A stretch of 64,000 nucleotides of DNA from JAPPHA01 sp963662705 (GTDB lineage Bacteria > Pseudomonadota > Alphaproteobacteria > Rhodobacterales > Rhodobacteraceae), in contig OY759767.1 of the NCBI GenBank assembly GCA_963662705.2, positions 1,426,001-1,490,000 on the forward strand, written 5' to 3'. Below are positions 57,155 through 64,000 of this stretch, one piece after another. The notes beneath the pieces are model-generated. The model saw only the letters and a program-made list of their open reading frames with translations. It was not told the origin of the DNA and searched no databases. Position 1 is the stretch's first letter, and every line of letters starts with the position of its first letter. The position numbers and the translations under genes were made by a program.

Positions 57155-57586
57155 TTTTTCGCCTTCCCGGCTAGAGCTAACGAAAAGTTGCGGAAAAGGC
57201 CAACTTCATGGATTCCTCGGGCAATTGTCCCGCTTTCATGGGAGAGCCGGGTCTCCCCGCTCCAATGGATCCTGATCGAGGGCGTGGAAATCGACCGGGG
57301 CGCCGCCGACATGTGCGAAACTCTTGAGCAGACGGGCGATCCTGTCCGAACTTTCCTGGTACGTGTCCAATCGAACCTGCCGCCTGACGCACCGTTCCTT
57401 TCACGCGGGTAGTGGTTTCCTAGTCGGAGGGTCTCTCGGTATCGTTGAACCCGCCCATGGTTGCCGGTTTCAGTGAAATGCCGGATGACATTGAGAATTG
57501 CCTGAAATGCCGACACCTGTCAAAAGGCGCTGGATGACTGCCCGGTCTACGGACCTGTCCTTTCGCGGCAGGTCAATCATGCCCGA
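57155..57586. other. Gap between sulfatase and DUF4143 ATPase genes
   Basis: About 430 bases. The only protein-like stretch is a 44-codon minus-strand frame at 57236-57370, listed apart. The rest shows no gene, repeat or clear terminator. Confidence 0.5.
57236..57370 (-). CDS. Possible small protein or gene remnant upstream of the sulfatase
   Basis: A 44-codon frame from TTG 57370, reading LDTYQESSDRIARLLKSF and then HVGGAPVDFHALDQ, to TGA at 57236. Its composition looks more protein-like than the frames around it, and CAGG lies a few bases before the TTG. It does not match a family I know. It ends about 80 bases before the sulfatase start on the same strand. It may be chance. Confidence 0.2.
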   Translation of the reverse strand: MDTYQESSDRIARLLKSFAHVGGAPVDFHALDQDPLERGDPALP

Positions 57587-58732
57587 TCAGGTGACGGTGC
57601 CGGTCACGATGTTGGAAATTTCGGCCACGGGCAGCACGCTGACCGAGTTGTCGAGCCGGTACCGATCGGGACCGGGATAAACGATCCACAGGTGTTGCAG
57701 GGGCAGGTCATGAAGCACCGCGCGGATGCTCTTCGTCATCCTGGGGGCGTCCTGGTACTTGAACTCCATTCCCCACAGCGCACCGTGCGCCTGCCAAACC
57801 AGATCAAGCTCCGCACCGGAATGGGTGCGCCAGAAGTAGGGGTGGGTTACGCCCACCAGGCGGACAGCCTGCTCCAAGGCGAAGCCTTCCCATGACGCGC
57901 CGAGCTTCGGATGGGACTCCAACTGCACGGATGTCGCGACGGTATGCAGCGCGTGAAACAGCCCGCTGTCCCGAATGTACAGCCTGGGCGCTTTCACCAG
58001 GCGTTTTCCGACGTTCGCGTGCCACGGGGGAAGCATGCGGATCATGAACGTGCCGCTCAGGATTTCGAGGTAGCGGCGAACCGTGTGATCGGAGACGCCG
58101 AACGATCGACCGAGCTCGGAAAGATTGAGCGTCTGGCCGTGGTAATGGCTCACCATCATCCAGAATCGACGCAGGGTCTCCGCCGGAACGGAGATTCCGA
58201 GCGCGGGGATGTCGCGTTCCAGGTGGCTACGGACAAAGTCTTCCCGCCAGAGAGCGGATGCCGCGTCGTCATCGGACAGATAGCTTCTCGGGAACCCTCC
58301 CCGAAGCCACAGCTTGCGCCATTCGCTGGTTCCTGTCTCGTCGACCGCCAGGGGACCAAGGTCGTGATATGCGACCCTTCCGGCGAGACTCTCGGAAATT
58401 TCCTTGACGAGATCTGGCGAGGCACTGCCGAGCAGGAGGTATCGTGTTGTTGGCTGGCGATCCGCCAGGACGCGGAGTAGCGGGAAGAGATCCGGTTTGC
58501 GCTGCACTTCGTCGATCACGACGGTGCCGTACAAGCCCTCGAGGGCAGTTTGAGGCTCGTCAAGCCGGGCCAGGCTCCTCGGGTCTTCGAGGTCGAAGAC
58601 ATGCTCTGCCTTCAGTGACTGGGCCAAGGTCGTCTTGCCGCACTGTCGGGGCCCGAGGAGTGCCGTGATGGGCGAGCGGCGAAGCTTGGCCCGAAGGGCC
58701 TCCAACTCCCGTGGACGAGGAAGGTGAAGCAT
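57587..58732 (-). CDS. AAA-family ATPase with DUF4143
   Basis: A 381-residue protein of the AAA_14-DUF4143 family. Walker A is LLGPRQCGKTTLAQ; Walker B VVIDEVQRKPDLFPLL; sensor LLLGSASPDLV; the DUF4143 part has SDHTVRRYLEILSGTFMIRMLPPW, and a restriction-like C-terminal core (GAELDLVWQAHGALWGMEFKY). These proteins are widespread in mobile or accessory DNA and their function is unclear. ATG 58732 (MLHLPRPRELEAL) is the family start; the frame is open to 58825 across a strong palindrome. Confidence 0.88.
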   Translation of the reverse strand: MLHLPRPRELEALRAKLRRSPITALLGPRQCGKTTLAQSLKAEHVFDLEDPRSLARLDEPQTALEGLYGTVVIDEVQRKPDLFPLLRVLADRQPTTRYLLLGSASPDLVKEISESLAGRVAYHDLGPLAVDETGTSEWRKLWLRGGFPRSYLSDDDAASALWREDFVRSHLERDIPALGISVPAETLRRFWMMVSHYHGQTLNLSELGRSFGVSDHTVRRYLEILSGTFMIRMLPPWHANVGKRLVKAPRLYIRDSGLFHALHTVATSVQLESHPKLGASWEGFALEQAVRLVGVTHPYFWRTHSGAELDLVWQAHGALWGMEFKYQDAPRMTKSIRAVLHDLPLQHLWIVYPGPDRYRLDNSVSVLPVAEISNIVTGTVT

Positions 58733-58754
58733 GGCGGCACCATAGCATGAAAAA

Positions 58755-58789
58755 CCTGAAAATTCGAACAATTGATTCGAAATTTCAGG
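58755..58789. promoter_or_regulatory. 35-bp imperfect palindrome upstream of the DUF4143 ATPase gene
   Basis: Arms CCTGAAAATTCGAA and TTCGAAATTTCAGG, 13 of 14 positions paired, around a 7-base loop. AT-rich against GC-rich surroundings and 23 bases before the start codon. An operator is more likely than a terminator because no T tract follows. Confidence 0.5.
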
Positions 58790-59338
58790 CTTCTTTGGTT
58801 TCCGTGGGGAGGACGGGTTCCCCATGTGTCATCATCCGGCTTCAGGACCGCTTCAAGTCCAACTTCCCGCGTCGCGGGTTCAACCCATCTTGTCTCGAAG
58901 GTTACAGGGCTCGCGTCGTCCTCGACCGGCAGGGCAAACACGAACAGGCGTTATCCTTGACATCCGGGAAGGGTCGATAGACTCGATGAATTCCGCCGCC
59001 TCAAGGGCATTCGACGGCGTTATCGCGGCCTTCACGGGAACGGCCATTCTCGGTGCCGCGAGTTACATTCGCCGGCGTGTAACAACGCCAAGCTGCGAAC
59101 CATTTTCGACTCGTGTTCACAGAAGCTGGTGGTCAGTGCGAATCGAATGGTTCCTTTCCCGTTCGCCGCGTACCGCGTTCATTGCCTGGAATTTATTGGG
59201 CAACGAAACCAGAATTTCACTGCCAAGGCCTGAAAACCCGGGTGACAAACGATTGAAACAAGCCAGCAAAGGGTAGCGAAGGGCCGGGAAAGGAACGGTC
59301 ATTGTGGGGTCGTTTGCGGAAGGGGGCGGAATCCTACG
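58790..59338. other. Gap upstream of the resolvase remnant
   Basis: About 550 bases. Short frames on both strands carry no family features. Nothing recognised. Confidence 0.45.
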
Positions 59339-59690
59339 CTAAGCTCCGTGGACCCGTTTTCCGTGCTTTCTCAGTTCACCGTCAGGTCCGACATATCTGT
59401 CCAGCGTCACGGGTTTGATACGGAGTTCTCTGCAAAATTCCGCAACCGAAGTGCTGCCCGGGCGAGACGAACCTGGGCCTTAGTCAGGGCGAATTCCCGG
59501 CCACCCTTGCGGCCTCTGGCTCGAGCGGCAGACAATCCGGCGATCGTTCGCTCACTGATCAGTTCCCTCTCGAATTCCGCAAGTGCGGCAAGAATGCCGA
59601 ACACAAGCCGGCCCGAGGCGGTGGTCGTGTCGATCTTTGCGCCCTGTCCGGTCAGAACCGTCAAGCGCTGACACCGCTCCTGGACAGTGC
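59339..59690 (-). pseudogene. Truncated, frame-disrupted serine recombinase (Tn3-type resolvase)
   Basis: Reading from about 59680, LTVLTGQGAKIDTT then GRLVFGILAALAEFERELI and ARGRKGGREFALTKAQVRLARAA match the second half of Tn3-family resolvases. A small deletion then shifts frame: SVAEFCRELRIKPVTL and RYVGPDGELRKHGKRV, the DNA-binding helix-turn-helix and end, are in another frame to TAG at 59339. The N-terminal catalytic domain with the active Ser is missing. A dead relic of a transposon or integrative element. Confidence 0.85.
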
Positions 59691-60018
59691 TTCGACATAC
59701 TGACTAGGTGCGCGAGGTTGCGCTCCTCTTCCCGAGAAAATCCGGGAACTCAGGCCCCCGTACTCTTGAAATGAGCGCAAGTCCTGTCAAACTCACGCGA
59801 AAGTCGGATATAGGCGAAATATGAGGAAATTTTCGGTGCTCTCAGCCGCAATCAGCGGCGTTTGCCCGGGCATTTACCCGTCAGCGGCCTCTGAGAGCTC
59901 CGGTTGCTGATTTCGGAAACAGCAAGAACACAGTCACCGGCCAGAACCAACCCGTTGTGGGGCTTTTGGCACCCATTTTGGGCTAAGGCCATAGACCAGC
60001 CGATTGCAGGAACTCATG
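59691..60018. other. Gap between resolvase remnant and coaX
   Basis: About 330 bases without a gene. An 8-base inverted repeat GCTCTCAG/CTGAGAGC spans 59838-59898 with more pairing inside (CCGC/GCGG); it may be a relic of a recombination site or chance. Confidence 0.4.
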
Positions 60019-60798
60019 TTACCCTTCCCTGTTGAATGCGTCGATCAGGTACAAGCCGTGCATGGACAGATCACCGTCGATTTCATCAAAAACATCCGTA
60101 CCGCGTTCAAGGAGACCGGCGAGGCCACCGGTCCCGATGACCTTCATCTTGCGTTGCCGTTCTTCCTGGATCTTCGAACAGATGCCGCCGATCATGCCTA
60201 CGTATCCCCAGAAGACGCCTGAACGCATGTCCGCAACCGTATTCGTGCCGACGACCTTCTCGGGAACCCCGACATCGATTCTTGGCAGCGCCGCCGCCGC
60301 TTCGTGCAACGCGCGTATCCACCGGTTTACCCCTGGTGCGATCGCGCCTCCGATATAGGCTCCATCACTGTCCACGACATCGAACGTGGTTGCGGTTCCG
60401 AAATCGACCACGATCAGGTCGCCGCCATAGCGGTCAAAGGCGCCGATGGTATTCACGATCCGGTCGGCGCCGACCTCGGTCTCGCTGTCGACACGAATGT
60501 CGATGCCGAGACGGCATTCCGGTTTACTGACAACCAGGGGACGGCACTCGAAATACCGGTCGCACAGGACGCGGATGTTGAAGAGAACCTGCGGGACGAC
60601 GGCTGAAACGACGACCCGGTCAATGGAACGAAGCGGAATCGGGGAACTCATGTAATTCATGAGGTTGCTCAGCCAGACGAAGTATTCGTCCGCGGTCTGT
60701 TCTGGCTTGGTTGCACAACGCCCAGCCGCAATGAAACGGGTTCCATCGTGCAGCGAGAAGCCCGAATTGGTGTTTCCAATATCAATCGCAAGCAGCAT
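60019..60798 (-). CDS. coaX: Type III pantothenate kinase
   Basis: First step of coenzyme A synthesis: pantothenate to 4'-phosphopantothenate. 259 residues; LLAIDIGNTNSGFSLHDG (phosphate loop), ETEVGADRIVNTIGA, VVDFGTATTFDVVD and GAIAPGVNRWIRAL. The family is insensitive to CoA feedback. An intact, probably essential gene within a stretch of mobile-element debris. Confidence 0.95.
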   Translation of the reverse strand: MLLAIDIGNTNSGFSLHDGTRFIAAGRCATKPEQTADEYFVWLSNLMNYMSSPIPLRSIDRVVVSAVVPQVLFNIRVLCDRYFECRPLVVSKPECRLGIDIRVDSETEVGADRIVNTIGAFDRYGGDLIVVDFGTATTFDVVDSDGAYIGGAIAPGVNRWIRALHEAAAALPRIDVGVPEKVVGTNTVADMRSGVFWGYVGMIGGICSKIQEERQRKMKVIGTGGLAGLLERGTDVFDEIDGDLSMHGLYLIDAFNREG

Positions 60799-60838
60799 GA
60801 GTCGTGTCCGTGGCCAGAAGGTGGATGTCAGCCACCGC

Positions 60839-60874
60839 TAAGGGCTCGTTGCGAAACAGGCGAATCGTTTTGTC
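60839..60874 (+). repeat. 36-bp direct repeat, copy 1
   Basis: Begins TAAGGGCTCGTTGCGAAACA and matches 61875-61910 at 35 of 36 positions (C/T at the seventh base). Sequence diverges at once on both sides. Likely the end of an insertion sequence, since copy 2 borders a decayed transposase. Confidence 0.8.
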
Positions 60875-61055
60875 ATCATCCGGACACCTGCTTCTTGATG
60901 CCGGCGTTGATCCGAAAGCCAGGGATCACAAGAGGCGCACTGCCTGGGACCTGGTCCGCGAGCGGTTCACGCCCGAGCAACTGACCGCCATGGTTGCCGA
61001 GAATCCGGAGGTGGGCCAGATGATCGCGCGCCTGAAGACGGCAACCGGGGGGTGA
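60875..61055 (+). pseudogene. Ankyrin-repeat protein remnant
   Basis: From about 60886 the plus strand reads LLLDAGVDPKARDHKRRTAWDL then QLTAMVAENPEVGQMIARLK, the last ankyrin repeat and C-terminal tail of an ankyrin protein. The upstream repeats are missing; the frame enters the 36-bp repeat instead. Probably truncated by insertion and deletion at that point. Confidence 0.55.
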
Positions 61056-61122
61056 CAGCGTTTACGTCAAACCCTCCGCGTGACGGCAACGACGCGGGAT
61101 CCTTCCCGATAAGTCCCATGCC

Positions 61123-61518
61123 TCAACCATCGCCGAACACCGCCCGCCGCAGCGTCTCGTTGATTCGCGTCTGCCAACCGCGTCCGCCTTCACGGAAGTG
61201 GGCCACCAGATCGGCATCGAGACGGATGCCGATATGCTTCTTGGTCGGAGCCTTCTGTTTTCCGCGGCCGCGCCGGTACGCTGCGACGATGTGCGGGGCG
61301 ACCTCGGAAGCCGGCCTCATGGACAGGCTTTCGTCCGTGGTCAGTTCGTGCGTGTCCGGGTCTCTTGCGATACCAACTCGAATGGCGGTCGCCTCGCCGT
61401 ACTCCTCTTCGACCTGGTCGAATGTCATATCGGTCGCCGCAATGTCATCGATTTGCTTTTCGGTCAAATCGACCTTGGCGGGTTCCGGCCAGATGGTTCC
61501 GGGCTTAAGTCTGGGCAT
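61123..61518 (-). CDS. brnA: BrnA-type antitoxin
   Basis: A 131-residue antitoxin and DNA-binding protein of the BrnT/BrnA type II toxin-antitoxin system. The C-terminal ribbon-helix-helix region KKHIGIRLDADLVAHFREGGRGWQ and NETLRRAVFG is typical. Its ATG overlaps the end of the restored brnT frame by 14 bases, the usual toxin-first order. Confidence 0.85.
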   Translation of the reverse strand: MPRLKPGTIWPEPAKVDLTEKQIDDIAATDMTFDQVEEEYGEATAIRVGIARDPDTHELTTDESLSMRPASEVAPHIVAAYRRGRGKQKAPTKKHIGIRLDADLVAHFREGGRGWQTRINETLRRAVFGDG

Positions 61519-61781
61519 TGTCCCTCATCTCCTTCGGAGTCGCCTTTCGCAGGCTGATAATGCGGATTCTTTTTTCCGCGTTCGGTGTAGACGACGAGAT
61601 GCAAGACATCACCGATGAAACCCATGGCGATCCATCGTGGCTCCGGGTGATTGTTGTCAAAATCAATCACCGCAGTATCCCATTCGAATCGCACCATGGC
61701 CGTGAATTCCACACCGTGATGCTTGGCGATGTTGACCCGGCGCTTGTTTTCGTCCCATTCGTATTCGAGCCCCGTCGCCAT
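61505..61781 (-). pseudogene. brnT: BrnT-type toxin with a frameshift in a poly-A run
   Basis: The N-terminal two thirds match BrnT ribonuclease toxins: YEWDENKRRVNIAKHHGVEF, then WIAMGFIGDVLHLVVYTERG. After GKK the frame goes wrong (NPHYQPAKGD, open to 61464). The proper ending RIRIISLRKATPKEMRDNAQ is in the next frame and stops at 61505. The break is at six A residues (minus strand GGAAAAAAGA); one extra A or two fewer would restore it. A mutation that disarms the toxin or a sequencing error. Confidence 0.8.
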
Positions 61782-61874
61782 GCCTATAATGTAGCAACAA
61801 TCTATTCGGATTCCAAGTATTGTGTTGCCATAATTTGCGAAAAATCCCGATGATCACTCTGGGGTCGATTCCTG

Positions 61875-61910
61875 TAAGGGTTCGTTGCGAAACAGGCGAA
61901 TCGTTTTGTC
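61875..61910 (+). repeat. 36-bp direct repeat, copy 2
   Basis: Same sequence as 60839-60874 with one difference; 1,036 bases apart in the same orientation. It lies 43 bases before a transposase-like start codon, as an insertion-sequence end would. Confidence 0.8.
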
Positions 61911-62158
61911 GCTGTGGGATTCCCCTGGAATCGAAATGTGATTCACTCGCGGCATGGATACGATCGAGAGCATTCGGCGCCGGTTCGAGGCGCTGTCGCC
62001 GCATCCTCGGTGAAATGTTGCGTGCAACACTTCAGCCAGAACTGGCGCGGCAAACCCCTGAAACCGTCGATCTCCCGGCATTCCTGAGCCATCCGGTCGA
62101 TCACCATCCGACAAACACCGGACCTCGTGCGAGTGAGAGTCGACAAACCTCCAATATG
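61875..62158 (+). mobile_element. Decayed insertion sequence (ISAzo13/IS630-like fragments)
   Basis: From ATG 61954 the plus strand reads MDTIESIRRRFEALSPHPR before a stop, which resembles the first residues of ISAzo13-type transposases. About 50 bases later, HFSQNWRGKPL resembles their C-terminal FSxIxxNWRGxPL segment. Nearly all of the body is missing. With the 36-bp repeat at its left edge this looks like an internally deleted element between the two toxin-antitoxin loci. Based on remembered family patterns. Confidence 0.4.
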
Positions 62159-62174
62159 GTCATACATGTATGAC
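62159..62174. promoter_or_regulatory. Perfect 16-bp palindrome, likely relBE operator
   Basis: GTCATACATGTATGAC is an exact palindrome 17 bases before the antitoxin start. Ribbon-helix-helix antitoxins of this class bind such sites to repress their own operon. It covers an alternative ATG at 62170, which argues for the start at 62191. Confidence 0.7.
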
Positions 62175-62190
62175 AAACGAGGAGATTGCC

Positions 62191-62409
62191 ATGCTGTCAC
62201 TCCGCCTTCCCGCCGACATTGAATCCCGTCTCGAATTCCTGGCCAGGCAAACGGGCAGGACCAAAAGCTTTTACGCCCGCGAGGCCATCCTCGAGAAGAT
62301 CGAGGACCTGGAGGACGCGTACCTGGGCGAGCAGGTCCTGGAACGCGTCCGGAAGGGCGAGGAGAAGGTCCTGACCGCGGAAGAGATGTGGCGTGACCTG
62401 GACGATTGA
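62191..62409 (+). CDS. relB: RelB/DinJ-type ribbon-helix-helix antitoxin
   Basis: A 72-residue antitoxin: MLSLRLPADIESRLEFLARQ at the N terminus is the DNA-binding ribbon-helix-helix, TKSFYAREAILEKIEDLEDAY continues it, and the acidic C-terminal part covers the toxin. ATG 62191 is chosen because GAGGAG precedes it at good spacing, and the earlier ATG (62170) lies in the palindromic operator. Overlaps the toxin start by 17 bases. Confidence 0.88.
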   Translation: MLSLRLPADIESRLEFLARQTGRTKSFYAREAILEKIEDLEDAYLGEQVLERVRKGEEKVLTAEEMWRDLDD

Positions 62410-62665
62410 ATATGCCGGAAGCGTTCGCAAATCCGTCCGCAAACTGGACAAGCAGGTCCAGCGCCGCATCCGGGAATTCCTCGAACTGAGACTGGCGAAA
62501 ACGGAAGATCCCCGGCAGTTCGGCGCCCCGCTGAGCGGGACGCGGAACCGCAATCTCTGGCGGTACCGTGTCGGCGACTACCGGATCATCGCCGAAATCA
62601 GCGACAGGGATATTCGCATCCTGATTGTCCGGATTGCCCATCGCCGCGAGGCATACAGATCCTGA
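62393..62665 (+). CDS. relE: RelE/ParE-type toxin
   Basis: A 90-residue toxin of the RelE family: TIEYAGSVRKSVRKLDKQVQ, then GTRNRNLWRYRVGDYRIIAE and ILIVRIAHRREAYR, with the basic residues used by ribosome-dependent mRNA cleavage. GTG start within the antitoxin gene. Appears intact. Confidence 0.9.
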   Translation: MTWTIEYAGSVRKSVRKLDKQVQRRIREFLELRLAKTEDPRQFGAPLSGTRNRNLWRYRVGDYRIIAEISDRDIRILIVRIAHRREAYRS

Positions 62666-62705
62666 AAATCAGCAGAGATGTCGTTTTCGGCCGCAATAGA
62701 GCCTG

Positions 62706-63280
62706 TCACAGGTGACCAGCGTCCGGTTTTTTCAGCGTCACCGCGAATCCGCTCAAGCCCCCGTATCCGGGCCCGCCGCCCCAGTTGCCCATATTGCCGG
62801 TATTTCCAGTGAACCTGTAAGTTTCACCGCCAGCTTTCTTTGTTTCGATTACGAGATTGTTCCCGACGATGCTTGACTTGAATTGTTCTCCCGCGAGCGC
62901 CGCTATGAGCTGCTCGGCCATGGATGCATTTGCATCGCAATCTGCGGCCGCCTTTTCCGGCTCTACGTCACGACCAAGCCTGTAAATTTCCCGTGCATCT
63001 TCGAATTGTGCCTGCATCAGCTTCGAATTCCCCATGCCCAGGCAGGTGTTGCTGCGTGCCTTCCCGCCCGCACCCTCGAAGTCATCAAAGGCCGTTTCGA
63101 ATTGTCCGAGAGCATATTGTGAGTTCGCCTTGTTGTACCGGATATCCCTTCTGATTCGCCGCGAGAACTCAAGCTCACCAGACGCATTCTTCAAGGCTGC
63201 GTTGAAATCCTCGATCGCAGCCTCATGATTCCCTAGCCTGAATTCCCAGTGCGCCGTGAAAGGCGCGTCTTCCTTGCGGG
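62706..63280 (-). pseudogene. TPR-repeat protein, 3' part, cut by a group II intron
   Basis: Reading down from 63280, RLGNHEAAIEDFNAAL and YALGQFETAFDDFEGAG are TPR-like helices, a third weaker repeat follows (KLMQAQFEDAREIYRLGRD), and a Gly/Asn-rich C terminus (TGNTGNMGNWGGGPGYGG) ends at 62706. The N-terminal part is not present before the intron boundary; the frame upstream is intron sequence. The intron lies in the opposite direction to this gene, so it cannot splice out of its mRNA. Confidence 0.7.
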
Positions 63281-64000
63281 TGCGAACCCCGCCCAACAAT
63301 TGTCGCTTTCGGTTGGTAGCAGCCGGAGCGGGACATGGAGGCAACGACATGGACTGAAGCACTCCGGTGTCAAAGGACTGCGCTGAGCAGTTCAGCGAGC
63401 AGGCAGGCCGAAACGCGAAGTGAACGCCGCGCAGGCCTCGAAACGGGCGTCGCGGGAGCCGACCCTCCTGGGATATGGGGAAGGCCGATGGCGGTTCGGG
63501 AAGCAGGCGACAGACGCACCGGGCCGTTCCCGCCGGGGTAATGGCGTCGGCATGTCTGCAAGATGGAAGACGATGCAACACGGGAAGCCCTGTCGGTGGC
63601 GTGCACGCGCCAACCGGAAATCCGCGAGGACCAGTCCGGGCCGGCAGGGTGGCGGAGAGGCCCGTAGTACTGGAGACGCCGGGTAATGCCGGTCGAGGGA
63701 AGGGGCCTCAGGTGTGGAGGGACGCGGAAAGGATGAACGCCTGCGGGAGTGGCTCAGCCTATAACCCCGCCTTGAGGGCAGAGACTTCGGAACGCGTCAC
63801 ATGCGGAAGCGAAGGGGTCGAACCCGAACGGTTCGACGCCGCCGGGGCGTGAACAGGCCCGGCGGCACACCGGAAACGACGCGGGAGGCAGGATGGCTGT
63901 CGTGCAGCGGCCTCGGGCTACCGGACCAACCGGTTCCTCCCTCCCACGACCCGTACTGATGGTCCGTGTGCGAGGTGCATGTTCCCACTGGAGAGCCCGG
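63281..64000 (+). mobile_element. Group II intron, 5' part (continues past the window)
   Basis: Starts with GTGCG, the group II 5' consensus. The flanking exon shows both intron-binding sites, each paired inside domain I: IBS1 CTTGCGG (63274-63280) with EBS1 CTGCAAG (63556-63562, one G-U wobble), and IBS2 GCGTCT (63266-63271) with EBS2 AGACGC (63512-63517, perfect). EBS2 lies upstream of EBS1, as expected. The open frames inside have no protein features, as in the ribozyme part. The reverse transcriptase ORF and domains V-VI must lie beyond base 64000. Confidence 0.82.

Noticed and set aside
59838..59898. Inverted repeat GCTCTCAG/CTGAGAGC as a resolvase res site
   Set aside because: Only eight paired bases across a 45-base spacer and no repeated subsites; not enough to call.
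1..64000. CRISPR array
   Set aside because: No evenly spaced short repeats were seen; the only longer direct repeat is the pair at 60839 and 61875.

Overview
The window is high-GC bacterial DNA that looks alphaproteobacterial. This rests on gene content: ornithine-lipid genes olsB-olsA, a Fur/Mur-type regulator lacking the usual CxxC metal site, a B12-dependent class II ribonucleotide reductase of about 1,215 residues, a plant-type (class II) DAHP synthase, a DmdA-like demethylase and Pot-type polyamine transport. No rRNA gene is present, so nothing finer than class is claimed. Many adjacent genes overlap by four bases (ATGA or GTGA), a useful start-site rule here.

Region 1 (1-7.2 kb): the 3' part of a reducing type I polyketide synthase ordered MT-(spacer/inactive KR)-ER-KR-ACP-KS-AT. 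The terminal AT has lost its nucleophile motif. Beside it on the other strand are an alpha/beta hydrolase and a frame-disrupted acyl-carrier-like gene. Region 2 (7.7-17.5 kb): housekeeping genes aroG-type DAHP synthase, yicC, gmk, gamma carbonic anhydrase, olsB-olsA, eno and fur/mur. yicC is cut by a 2,168-bp ISAs1-type element with a clean 10-bp target duplication; its transposase carries an N-terminal DUF4338 (DruA-like) domain. Region 3 (17.9-30.9 kb): iron-type solute-binding protein, mazG, a compact minus-strand run fabI-gpt-PLP lyase-P450, then pdxH, a DUF192 gene, tRNA-Pro, an ABC exporter pair, a TesA-like esterase and an aquaporin. Region 4 (31.4-38.2 kb): nrdJ, the coupled Kdo genes kdsD-kdsB-kdsA and tRNA-Thr.

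Region 5 (38.3-57.2 kb) is a catabolic and transport island. On the minus strand a five-gene run encodes an FMN alpha-hydroxyacid dehydrogenase, a ThDP enzyme, a small transthyretin-like protein, a DmdA-like folate-dependent demethylase and a non-pyrrolysine MttB-family methyltransferase. Divergently on the plus strand are a PotABCD-like ABC system, a trimethylamine/dimethylamine dehydrogenase homologue, an ammonium transporter, a HisD-like (HpsN-like) dehydrogenase and a zinc alcohol dehydrogenase, followed by a convergent sulfatase. The genes suggest uptake and stepwise demethylation/oxidation of a small methylated onium or sulfonated compound with release of ammonium. The exact substrate cannot be read from sequence.

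Region 6 (57.5-64 kb) is a decay and mobile zone: a DUF4143 ATPase gene with a palindromic upstream site, a truncated resolvase, coaX (intact), an ankyrin remnant, a BrnT/BrnA pair with a frameshifted toxin, a decayed insertion sequence, a RelB/RelE pair with a perfect 16-bp palindromic operator, and a TPR gene interrupted in antisense by the 5' part of a group II intron that runs off the window.
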